Positions 23,574 to 33,830 of a stretch of 64,000 nt of DNA are shown one piece after another; the stretch's first letter is position 1; the number at the start of each line of letters is the position of its first letter. Source of the DNA: Odobenus rosmarus divergens (Eukaryota; Chordata; Mammalia; Carnivora; Odobenidae); contig NW_004450565.1 of the NCBI RefSeq assembly GCF_000321225.1, positions 693 to 64,692 on the forward strand. Reading direction: 5' to 3'. Below the pieces are notes generated by a model. The model had not been told where the DNA came from and ran no database searches. It saw nothing but the letters and a program-made list of their open reading frames with translations. A program made the position numbers and the translations under genes.

Positions 23574-24044
23574 CAAAATAAAGAAGGAGAAACCATCAGT
23601 GGCCGGAAATGGGAGGAAATTGTAAGCCAGAGTACTAAGCATGAGCTGATCCTACTGTGGCCAACAGGACCCAGATATCAGCCCCAGGATGGGAGCGCAG
23701 GGACTCAATGCAAGCTGAGCCACGGGAGGCGGGTACCTGATGACCATGAGGGGTGAGGAGCAAGAACTGAGATCTCTGCACGAGGCTGGAGCCCTCAGGA
23801 GTCACCCTGCCTGGGAAAATGGGGTTCTACATGCTCTGGTCACTTCTCCTGAGGAGCAGGGAAGTGAACACCACTCCAGTACTCCGGGTGGCCCTGTGAC
23901 TCATTTAAAAAAAAACAAAACAAAACCTCATGCTTGTGCTTCATACAGTTGTGGGATCCAAATTTACACCATCTTTGCGGTACAGAAACATACAGGGGGG
24001 AAAGAAACCACCAGGAGGGAGAGTCAGCTATGTAATTTTTAATG
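23574..24044. other. Unassigned sequence
   Basis: No nameable element or gene is visible. It lies inside the outline of the ancient L1 and may be another old insertion. Confidence 0.4.
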
Positions 24045-24071
24045 GTTTTTTTTTTTTGATCTTAAAAATAG

Positions 24072-24430
24072 TGCTTTGGTTTTTTTTCTTTTTTATTGTT
24101 ATGTTAATCACCATACATTACATCATTAGTTTTTGATGTAGTGTTCCATGATTCATTGTTTGTGCATAACACCCAGTGCTCCACGCAGAACGTGCCCTCT
24201 TTAATACCCATCACCAGGCTAACCCATCCCCCCACCACCCTCCCCTCTAGAACCCTCAGTTTGTTTTTCAGAGTCCATTGTCTCTCATGGTTCATCACCC
24301 CCTCCAATTTCCCCCCGTTCATTCTTCCCTTCCTGCTATCTTCTTCTTTTTTTTTTCTTAACATATATTGTATTATTTGTTTCAGAGGTACAGATCTGTG
24401 ATTCAACAGTCTTGCACAATTCACAGCAAA
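24072..24430 (-). mobile_element. Young L1, severely 5'-truncated
   Basis: The reverse complement covers all of the second 3' UTR module and the end of the first, with the internal A-rich linker (TTCTTCTTTTTTTTTTCTT in plus orientation). It ends in a poly-T tract at the left. TSDs are not clear. Confidence 0.9.
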
Positions 24431-24440
24431 ATTAAATGCA

Positions 24441-24640
24441 GGGACACCTGGGTGGCTCAGTCGGTTAAGCATCTGCCTTCGGATCAGGTCATGATCCCGG
24501 GGTCCTGGGATCGAGCCCCGCATTGGGCTCCCTGCTCCATGGGAAGCCTGCTTCTCCCTCTCCCACTCCCCCTGCTTGTGTTCCCTCTGTCTCTGTGTCT
24601 CTCTCTGTCACATAAATAAATAAAATCTTAAAAAATAAAA
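24441..24640 (+). mobile_element. Can-SINE
   Basis: GGGACACCTGGGTGGCTCAG head, complete body and tail. It starts only about ten bases after the truncated end of the antisense L1. No clear TSD was found. Confidence 0.93.
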
Positions 24641-24703
24641 ACTATGAGGAACGAATAGCAGAGTTTAGTAAGGGGGCAGGACCAAAAATAAATATACAAA
24701 AAT

Positions 24704-24742
24704 AAGTATATATATATATATATAGTTATATATATATACATA
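24704..24742. repeat. (TA)n simple repeat
   Basis: Two runs of alternating TA are separated by TATAGTTATA. Such a tract is likely length-variable. Confidence 0.9.
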
Positions 24743-24959
24743 AAACAAATCACTAATTATAAGATGTAACAAAATGAAGAGGCCACACACAACAGCAACC
24801 AAATGTATAAAATATCCAAGAATAAGCTGAACAACAATACACAAAACATATGAAGAAACAACAGATCTTTCTGGAAGGACATAAAGGAAGTTGTGAATAA
24901 TTGGTGAGTTGTATATCCCTTAATAAGAAGACTTCATTACCACAGAATTAAGAAGAGTT

Positions 24960-25160
24960 ACACTTTACTGAGAAATTAGTATGTTCTAGGCCCTTTCCCT
25001 GAACCAGCCCATTCAGAATAGCCCACTCTTCCATGAGCAGAGTTCAGTAACGGCCCCAACCTACAAACGAGAAAGCTAAAGCAGGAAAAGGCAGGGAGGT
25101 TTGAGGGTCACATGGTAAGTGGCCGAGCAGGGCTTTGAATTAAGGCTTGCAACTCACATT
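24960..25160 (+). repeat. MIR element
   Basis: The later half is clear: AACCTACAAACGAGAAAGCT, then GGGTCACATGGTAAGTGGCC and AGCAGGGCTTTGAATTAAGG. Confidence 0.6.
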
Positions 25161-25484
25161 AGCAGGGAAAGAATGGATCATTAGCTAAATGTTGTTGGGA
25201 AAATTCGCTTATCGTGTAGATAAAATGAGTTGAATCCATACCTCATATCATAGGCTGATATTCTACATGGACTGGAGATCTACATATTTTCACAAATTAT
25301 GAAAGTACTAGAAAAAATATGAAAATACTTTTTTTCTACAGTCTTAGAGTGTAGGAGATCTTTCGCAGCAAGACACAAGCCAGAAGTCATAAAGGAAGGT
25401 GATAAAGTCAAGTGTTGAAAATGCAAAATCCTACATGGCAGAAGACCCATGACTCAAGTGACAAAGATGGTGCGGGCATGGCAA

Positions 25485-25812
25485 AAGTGTTCTTTGTGTG
25501 CGTTCTGGGGTCAGGGATTTGTGGTAGGACGCAGGCTGCGTGGTCAGGGAGAAGCTGGTGGAGCAAAGGAGTCAGCCACCAGGCACTCTGAGCAGCTGAG
25601 CATATCCAGCTAGCTCCTCAATCAGGCGGAGAAAGGGAGGCTCGTGCTAGATTGTGCAGTCAGCCAGTCAGTGGGGATAAGCTGAACCAGGCGCAGGGGA
25701 GAGCAAGGAATGTTTGGAGCTGACTTCTGTCTGCCTCTTGTCTACAGAAGCAACCTTTACAGAGAGTAATATTGGCGACTCCTTTCTTCTCCCAGATCTC
25801 GAGTAAACTCCC
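25485..25812. other. Unassigned sequence
   Basis: I see no supported feature here. Confidence 0.45.
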
Positions 25813-25813
25813 T

Positions 25814-26035
25814 TGGTGAATTCTTTTCTTTTTAATATTTTATTTATTTATTTGACATAGAGAGAGAGAGAGAGCACAAGCATGGAGAGCAGAAGAAGGA
25901 GAGGGAGAAGCAGGCTCTCCGCTGAGCAGGGAGCCTGATGAGGAGCTCGATCCCAGGACCTGGGATCATGACCTGAGCCAAAGGCAGAGCCTTAACCCAT
26001 TGAGCCACCCAGGCGCCCCTCTTCTGGTGAATTCT
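25814..26035 (-). mobile_element. Can-SINE with 11-bp TSD
   Basis: TGGTGAATTCT is repeated at 25814-25824 and 26025-26035. It contains a (GA)n run near the left end. Confidence 0.94.
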
Positions 26036-26559
26036 ATCTGGTATCATACAAGGATAGATTTGGGGACATAGAGTTCCAACTTAGCTAAGTTGACAAACGG
26101 CAGGCTGGCAGAAAATATTTGCACATCTTTACCAAAAACGCAAACAAACACATGATTGAAGCCATACTAAGATGAAAATGTTTTTGCCCATGAGATTGAC
26201 ATAAAGTTTAAAGATTGAAAATATTTGTTTGTGATGCTCTAAGGAAATTATCATTTTCACGTATTATTGGTGAAAGTATAAACAGATACAAACATTTTAG
26301 AGAGGAAAAATGTGTCAGTTCCAAAATTTTAAACATGCACACACTTTGTCAGAGTAATGTCATTTCTATCCTAGAGAAATAGCAACACAAGTGAGCAAAG
26401 ATAAACTATATGAGGTCATTCTTGGCAGATTTGTTTGTAACAGTTAACACCAAAGCTGATAATGGGAATAACTTGTATTTGTACCAGGAACAAAAATACA
26501 ATTATTGTGTATGCAATGATGTGGAAAGATTACAACATATTATTAATGAAAGAAAATGT

Positions 26560-26625
26560 TGGGGTGCATCCAACTCTTGAGCTTAGGCTTAGGACTTCAA
26601 GCCCTCCATTGCGTTTGATAAATAG
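26560..26625 (+). mobile_element. Heavily deleted SINE remnant
   Basis: GGGGTGCATCCAACTCTTGA then TTCAAGCCCTCCATTGCG looks like SINE pieces with internal deletions. Weak. Confidence 0.35.
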
Positions 26626-26809
26626 GTAGATAGGTAAGTGCTTAGGAGAAGAAGGAGGAGGAGTTGGGGGAGAGAGAGAGAGCTATAGATGTGGCTATGG
26701 CCAGGGGGAGTGGAGACTGATGAGGGAGCTGGGAAGTCAGAGAATAAGTGGGTTAGGATTTGGTGGGAAACTCACATTTTACTTAAATGTGAATTTGCTT
26801 GACTTCATT

Positions 26810-28102
26810 AGAACAATTGTTTGACTGGACCATTTCCTTACACCACAAACAAAAATAGACTCTAAATAGTTGAAAGACCTAAATGTGAGACAGGAGTCCA
26901 TCAAAATCCTAAAGGAGAACACAGGCAGCAACCTCTTCGACCTCAGCCGCAGCAACTAACCAAAAGACAACCGACAGAATGGGAGAAAATAGTTGCAAAT
27001 GACATATCAGATAAAGGGCTAGTATCCAAAATCTATAAAGAACTTATCAAACTCAACACCCAAAGAACAAATAATCCCATCAAGAAATGGGCAGAAGACA
27101 TGAACAGACATTTTTCCAAAGAAGACATCCAAATGGCCAACAGACACATGAAAAAGTGCTCCACATCGCTCGGCATCAGGGAAATCCAAATCAAAACCTC
27201 AATGAGATACCACCTCACACCAGTCAGAATGGCTAAAATGAACAAGTCAGGAAATGACAGATGTTGGCGGGGATGTGGAGAAAGGGGAACCCTCCTCCAC
27301 TGTTGGTGGGAATGCAAGCTGGTGCAACCACTCTGGAAAACAGTAGGGAGGTTCCTCAAACAGTTGAAAATAGAGCTACCATACGATCCAGCAATTGCAC
27401 TACTGGATATTTACCCCAAAGATACAAATGTAGGGATCCGAAGGGGTACGTGCACCCCAATGTTTATAGCAGCAATGTCCACAATAGCCAAACTGTGGAA
27501 AGAGCCAAGATGTCCATCGACAGATGAATGGATAAAGAAGAGGTGGTATATATACACAATGGAATATTATGCAGCCATCAAAAGGAATGAGATCTTGCCA
27601 TTTGCAACGACGTGGATGGAACTGGAGGGTGTTATGCTGAGCGAAATAAGTCAGTCAGAGAAAGACATGTATCATATGACCTCACTGATACGAGGAATTC
27701 TTAATCTCAGGAAACAAACTGAGGGTTGCTGGAGTGGTGGGGGGTGGGAGGGATGGGGTAGCTGGGTGATAGACATTGGGGAGGGTATGCGCTATGGGGA
27801 GCGCTGTGAATTGTGCAAGACTGTTGAATCACAGATCTGTACTCTGAAACAAATAATGCAATATATGTTAAGAAAAAAAAAAAGAAGAAGATAGCAGGAG
27901 GGGAAGAATGAAGGGGAGTAAATCGGAGGGGGAATGGGTTAGCCTGGTGGTGGGTATTAAAGAGGGCACGCTCTGCGTGGAGCACTGGGTGCTATGCACA
28001 AACAATGAATCATGGAACACTACATCAAAAACGAATGATGTAATGTATGGTGATTAACATAACAATAAAAAAATTTAAAGGAAAAAAAGAACAATTGTTT
28101 GA
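26810..28102 (+). mobile_element. Young L1 insertion, 5'-truncated, 15-bp TSD
   Basis: AGAACAATTGTTTGA occurs at 26810-26824 and 28088-28102. Between them is an L1 starting inside ORF2 and ending at the A-rich tail. An internal deletion near 26957 shifts the frame. Downstream, the ORF2 tail is open from an ATG at 27100 to a stop at 27894. It keeps the cysteine motif [18 protein letters not shown] and reads on into the 3' UTR. The second 3' UTR module lacks about 70 bp near 27932 relative to the first copy in the window. The copy cannot make a working ORF2 protein. Confidence 0.96.
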
Positions 28103-28796
28103 GTCTGTTAAAACAATTATGTATTTAATTCATATATATAAATTTATTTTAAATTATGTATCTAACTTAAAAAATAAGTGTCTTTTTTGTTATATCAGAG
28201 TAAAAGAATGAAGGAAAATAAAAGCAAAGAAATGGGGGGAGGGAGGAGACACTTTCTCTAAAGCTCAGATACAAATGGATGGCTTTCATATAATGACCTA
28301 CTTCCAAGGCAATTTTTTACAAAATACATTTGCAGTAAGATAACACAAATCCACATTTATATAAGTAAAATAATCACCACCCTTGAGTAAGGAAACAACT
28401 ACCAGAATGTAGAATTTCAGCGTCCACGTAAACACTGTTGTCAAAATCGCATCTTTCAGGGTATCGCATTGAACTCAGTGCTCAGAAATGCAACTGAGGC
28501 CACAGCCCCAAATCCTGATGCTCAGGCTTCCTGAACAAGATATTCCTACCTGTCTCTTGTTCTTTTACTGCTGGACTTGGAGCCACAGTGTCTCCTGCCA
28601 CACAACATTTGAGTCAGTGGTTATCTCGTGCAGCTAATCACAGAGACCTTTAAATCAGCACTCTGCTTTTCAGTGATTTATTAACCTTACTTTAACTCCT
28701 GAGGAAATAGTCACACCAAGCAACAGGAGGACAATTCTGTGGTTGTAGGAAACCAACAGGCTATCTATAAGCTGGATTTCCTCACCCTTTCACTGG
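28103..28796. other. Unassigned sequence, AT-rich at left
   Basis: No element or gene is visible. It leads into the satellite. Confidence 0.5.
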
Positions 28797-30102
28797 CAAT
28801 GATGATGATGACAAGGAAGGTGATGATGATGGTGGTGATAATGGTGTGGTGGTGATAATGATGGTGGTGATGATGGTGATAGTGGTGATGGTGATGATGA
28901 TGACGAGGAAGGTGATGATATGGTGATGATAATTGAAGATGGTGATGATAGTAATGATGGTGATGGTGATTATGGTGATGATGGTGGTGGGGATAGTGAT
29001 GATGATGATGGTGGTGATGATGGTGGTGATGGTGATGATAATTGATGGTGATGATGTTGGTGAGGGTGGTGATGATGACGGTGATGATGGTGGTGATGGT
29101 GAAGATGGTGATGATGGTGCTGGTGGTGGGGATGGTGATGATGATGATGATGGTGATGGTGGGGATAGTGATGATGATGATGATGGTGGTGATTATGGTG
29201 GTGATGGTGGTGATGACGGTGGTGGTGATGATGGTGATGGCAGTGATGATGACAGTGATGATGGTGATGGTGATGATGATGGTGGGGATAGTGATGATGA
29301 TGATTATGGTGCTGATGGTGGTGATGGTGGTGATGACAGTGGTGGTGATGGTGGTGATGATGGTGATGATGGTGGTGATGATGGTGATGATGGTGGTGAT
29401 GACGGTGGTGGTGATGATAATGATGGTGGTGATGGTGGTGATGACAGTGGTGGTGATGGTGATGATGGTGATGATGGTGGTGATGACGGTGGTGGTGATG
29501 GTGATGATGGTGATGATGGTGGTGATGACGGTGGTGGTGATGATAATGATGGTGGTGATGGTGGTGATGACAGTGGTGGTGATGGTGGTGATGACGGTGG
29601 TGGTGATGATGGTGATGGTGGTGATGATGATGGTGATGATGGTGATGGTGGTGATGATGATGGTGATGATGGTGATGGTGATGGTGGGTGGTGATGGTGG
29701 GGATAGTGATGATGATGGTGATGATGATGATGGTGATCATGGTGATCATGATGGTGGGGATAGTGATGATGATGATGGTGGTGATGATGGTGGTGATGGT
29801 GGGATGATGGTGGTGGTGATGATGATGGTGATGATGGTGATGATGGTGATGGTGGTGATGATGGTGATGGTGGTGATGATGATGGTGATGATGACAGTGA
29901 TGATGGTGATGATGATGGTGGGGATAGTGATGATGATGATGGTGGTAATGATGGTGGTGATGGTGGTGATGACAGTGGTGGGGATAGTGGTGATGATGGT
30001 GGTGATGGTGATGATGATTGTGATGATGGTGGTGATGATGATGGTGATGGTGGTGATGATGATGGTATGGTGATGGTGGTGATGGTGATGATGGTGATGA
30101 TA
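28797..30102. repeat. GATGGT/GATGATGGT-type satellite
   Basis: About 1.3 kb of TGATGG, GGTGAT and GATGAT words, with almost no C on the plus strand. Because the unit length is a multiple of three, all frames in it stay open: an Asp-Gly frame (28933-29694), a Met-Val frame (29042-30073) and a poly-His frame on the minus strand (29749-28970). None is a gene. A 126-bp higher-order period is visible around 29395-29586. Confidence 0.97.
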
Positions 30103-30300
30103 GCTAACATCCACCACATGCTAATCCTGAGCCAGTCCATGCTCCAAGAGTCCTACAAATATTAGTTCATTAAATCTAACCACTACCTCATGGGGTCAAA
30201 ATTATTATCTCCTCAGTTTACAGATAAGGAAACTGCTACACACTGCTTGACCACAGCAGGAAGTGGCAGAGGATCTTGGAGCACCGGCAGCCTGGTTCCA
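30090..30300 (+). repeat. MIR element at the satellite edge
   Basis: GATAGCTAACATCCACCACA, then ATTATCTCCTCAGTTTACAG and GATAAGGAAACTGC mark a MIR. Its first bases, GATGATAGCTAAC, overlap the end of the satellite. Confidence 0.75.
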
Positions 30301-31170
30301 GAGTCTACAACCTACCTCCTTACTAGTAGGGAAATCTGTTTACAGCCAATTAACTCAACAGCCTGAGTACAAGCTGGTCTTCATCCCATCAAGCTAAGAT
30401 ACCCCGCATATCAAAAGGGTGCCTGGCCCAGTGCTACCTACAAGCAAGTATCTAACCTGGGTACCACCTGGGACTCCATGCACTTGTGGGCTCCATCCCC
30501 AGTCCTGAGCTGTTCTGCAGTTACTGGGGAAGAGCTAGGTGTCCAGCACAAGTCAATATGAGAGACAAGGTGTCCTTCCATTCCCTGTACTCTGGAGAGG
30601 AGAAATTGCCCCACCTTACAGATTAGGAAACTGAGTGTGAAAAAGTATAAGAAATCTGTCTAAGATCAGAGAGAATATTTCTACAAGTACACCAAACAGA
30701 ATCATGGGGCATCATTAAACAATGTCCTAAAAATGCTTCGATGTGTCTTTAAATTCCCTAAAAGTGTATTTCAGCATTCTCCTTTCTTCACCCAAATAAC
30801 TCCCACAGGCCACAGCACCATCTGAAAGTGACAAGGTCGCCCCTTCACTGGGGCCAAGACAATGTCTTCTCTGATGCCCCATCCCCTTCCCAGCGCTGGT
30901 GCTGCAAGGCTCCTGGCATCTCCCTGAACAGTGGCTGGCACATGCTTTGATGTGAAACAAGGTGACATTCCCCGTGAGGGACAGGAACCTGCATCCAGCT
31001 ACGACTTGAACCATTTCTTCAGGCAACTGAGCTATCACAGGCCTTGACTCTTATCCTGGAACAGCATCCCCCAGGCAGAGTCCTGATGTGACCTTCACAT
31101 ACCCACTGAGTGCTATAGCAAGGGTGCCCTGACCTCCATGTGCACAGGCTTAGCATTATCACTCAGTAAT
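30301..31170. other. Mostly unassigned, one MIR scrap
   Basis: A MIR-like piece lies at about 30590-30690 (CCCACCTTACAGATTAGGAA). The 103-codon minus-strand frame at 31038-30727 has no domain. Confidence 0.45.
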
Positions 31171-31173
31171 AAT

Positions 31174-31712
31174 ACTGTCTACCTGGGTTTCTATTTTTTA
31201 AAACCACTTGATTGAGATATGACTGACTTACAAACAGCTGTATATATTTAATACATACCTTAATGTTGGGACATAAGTATACGCCCACAAACCCATCACC
31301 ACAGTCAACATCATGAACATATCCATCACCTCCAAAAGTTTCCCCCTGCCCTCTTTCTTTTTGCGTGTAAGAACACTTAACATAACTTAACATAAAATCT
31401 GCCCCTCAGCAAATTAGTATACTGTAGTATGCAATACGAAATTACTCACTGTAGGCACTATGCTATACAGTAGGTCTCTAGGACTCGTATAACTAAAGCT
31501 TTGCATCTTTAGCTAAACATCCCCCCATCCCCCTCCACCCAGACCCTGGCAACCATCACCCTACTTTCAGCTTTCAGAAAGAAGGAAATCCTGCCATATG
31601 TGACAAAATGGATGAGACTGGAGGATGTTTATGCTGAGTGAAATAAGCCAGACACAGAAGGATCCCACTTATATGAGGAATCTAAAATAGTCAAACTATC
31701 TACCTGTCTTTC
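31174..31712 (-). mobile_element. Old L1 with 5' inversion (twin-primed)
   Basis: From 31565 down to 31192 the L1 3' end reads on the minus strand. From about 31575 to 31694 the piece that should lie just upstream (GACAAAATGGATGAGACTGG to AAAATAGTC) reads on the plus strand. An 18-bp imperfect duplication, ACTGTCTACCTGGGTTTC and ACTATCTACCTGTCTTTC, stands outside both (31174-31191 and 31695-31712). Confidence 0.8.
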
Positions 31713-31739
31713 AATGAGCTGGATATGAGCCCCATGCAG

Positions 31740-33350
31740 TATTCAACCCATTTAATTCGTATTTATTCATTCATGGAACAAATACTTCCTAAACACCTGT
31801 GACATGCTAATCACCAAGGAGAGAACAGTGAACAAAACAGGTGCAGATTAGAGCTGATAGATTGGAGAGGGGACACAACAGGTGAAGAAGCGTTGTAAAC
31901 TGCATGCAAAGGTCACAGAGAGCTAAGTGGGACCACGTCACCCAAGGGATTGGGGACCATTCCAGAGAGAGGGTGAAGCCGGTCCTGATTGTTGGATGAT
32001 AAGAGTTGGCTTGGTCAACAAGGGATGGAGGCAGAGGGAGGACCAGGTGGCCCAGACGGGGGGAAATCTAAGGACAAAGGCTTAGCTTAGCCCTTGGAGA
32101 GACAAGGAGAGGAAGGGAACAAGAATGACTGCCATGTCCATGTTCCGTGAGCAGTACACCATGATAGGGCTCAGAGTTCTAGAGACAAGAGGTGGCACTG
32201 GACAGGAAGGCGTCCTACAGCATGAACGAGTACGAGGGGAGCCTCCGAAGGATTTAAGCAAATTGAGACATGATCGTATCTGCATTTTCGATAGAATTTT
32301 CTGGCTCCAGTTTGGAGTGCATTGGGACGGCTCCTGTCTGGAACCACGATTAGGAATTGTGGCAATCATCCAGATCCAAGATGGTGGGAGAGGGTAGTTG
32401 TGGGGAAATGGAGAGACCTGGATGCTTCTAGAGATACTTCTAGAAGCAACATGAGGTGAAGGACTGGATGTGGGAAGTCGGGGAAAGAGAATAGTCAAGG
32501 AAAACACCCGCCTGGAGCTGGAGTTGTCCCGCCGGTGAGGGTGGCTCCCAGGAGCTGGAGCTCAGGACAGAGGTCTGGGGTGTAGATGCACTTTGGGGGG
32601 TTATCAAGATGGGTTGTTACGGAAATGACAGACATGCCTGAGATGGTTCGGGAGTGTGTGCGAATTGAACACAGGTCTTTGAACCAGGCCTGAGGAGCCC
32701 TGACGTTTGGCATCCGAGGGCAGGAGGATGAAGTCACACACGCATGGAGGGTCAGCAGCGCACAGGGTGACGGGGACCAGGCGGGAGTGTGAGTGCCAAG
32801 GACCTGGGATGAGCATCTTCTAAGGAGAGTGAGGTCCACGGTGGCCCGGGCTGCAGGGCAGGCAGCTGAGCAAGGCCTGGCCAGAATTCACTGGATTTAG
32901 CAGCCGTTTCGGGGCATGGCAGACGCCCGGCTATTGGGGGTTGGGGGGATGGAAGCCATGGGTGCAGGGGATTTTCCACCAAGTTTGGCTGTGAAGAGCA
33001 GGAAGGACAACCTCTGAGAGGGAAAATGGGTAGGGGTGAGAGAGGCCACTAGGGGGGAGGGGGGAGGTGAACATGAGGGAGGATGCCAGGCTGCAGGGTG
33101 CAAAGGAAGACCGTGCGTCCAGGGCTGAGGCCCTTCGACTCCACAACAAGGGGCACAGCCCAGAGGAGAGCAGGGGACAGGAGAAGTGACAGGGATGGTG
33201 CTGGAAGGAGGCGCGGGCGTCCTAAGCACCAGGGCATGAGGGCTGGGACTAGCACAGCCCTGGGGTCCGGAGCCCAGGGGAGGATCGGCCTCCCTGTGGA
33301 AGGAGCACGGGACACTGGTCCTCAGCCGGAAGCAGTTTTCAGCAGAGCCA
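31740..33350 (-). mobile_element. Long L2 element, antisense
   Basis: It opens with TATTTATTCATTCATGGAAC, AACAAAACAGG, then GATGTGGGAAGTCGGGG and later CAAGTTTGGCTGTGAAGAGC, in the order of reverse-complement L2. At about 1.6 kb it is the longest L2 piece here. The 191-codon minus-strand frame at 33472-32897 is compositional and has no domain. Confidence 0.65.
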
Positions 33351-33597
33351 AAAGGGGCAAGACTCATGGGAGGGGGAGAGCAGACACGGAAGCGGGGAAC
33401 CCCGAGGAGCCTCCCGAACTTCCTCTGCTGAAGGCGCCGGCTGGGACAAAGAAGGGCTTCCACGTTTTCCACGGGGAAACCTCCATGGCTGGAGAATAAA
33501 AGTTACTCCCACTCATCAGAGCAGCACCACAGCACACATTGTCTTTGATGACTTTGGTTTTATCCCTAAAACCACGTGAGAATCTTGCATCTTGCTT

Positions 33598-33830
33598 GTA
33601 TCCATTTCCTAGGGCGGCCACCAAAGAGTTTCCAAAATCTGGGGGACTTAAAGACACCAGAACCTTATTCTCTCACAGCTCTGGAGGCCAGGAGTCTGAC
33701 GGCAAGGTGTGGGATCTTCCCAGCAACTGGCAGGGACAATCTTTCCCCCGCCCCTCTCTTGGCCTCTGGTGCTTGGGCAATCCTGGGAGTGACTGTCAGA
33801 CCCAGAGGACGTCCAAGCTCCCTACCACGG
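33598..33830 (-). mobile_element. MLT1-type LTR fragment, antisense
   Basis: GTATCCATTTCCTAGGGCGG, then TTCTCTCACAGCTCTGGAGG, matches the 3' half of the LTR in reverse complement. The 5' half is missing. Confidence 0.78.

Larger units (their letters stand above)
22806..26580 (+). mobile_element. One ancient L1 ORF2, broken by later insertions
   Basis: Sense L1 ORF2 phrases appear in order in four blocks (about 22806-23400, 24650-24950, 25190-25480, 26095-26580). Examples are GATAAAAAGAATCAAGAGC, TCTGGAAGGACATAAAGG, GAATCCATACCTCATATCAT and GGTGAAAGTATAAACAGAT. The order fits a single old element that later received a long SINE, a short SINE, a young antisense L1, a plus SINE and another minus SINE. 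No reading frame survives. Confidence 0.6.

Noticed and set aside
24441..24640. A second SINE-L1 chimera, next to the antisense L1 at 24.07-24.43 kb
   Set aside because: The SINE is in the opposite orientation to the L1 and no shared TSD could be found, so independent insertions are more likely.
27100..27894. Intact 264-codon gene
   Set aside because: It is the C-terminal tail of L1 ORF2 running into 3' UTR, inside a 5'-truncated insertion with a TSD.
28933..29694. 253-codon Asp-Gly protein (and poly-His frame on the other strand)
   Set aside because: It is a translation of the GATGGT satellite. All frames stay open because the repeat unit is a multiple of three.
32897..33472. 191-codon minus-strand open frame
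   Set aside because: It falls in and just beyond long antisense L2 sequence. The protein is Pro/Ser-rich and featureless.
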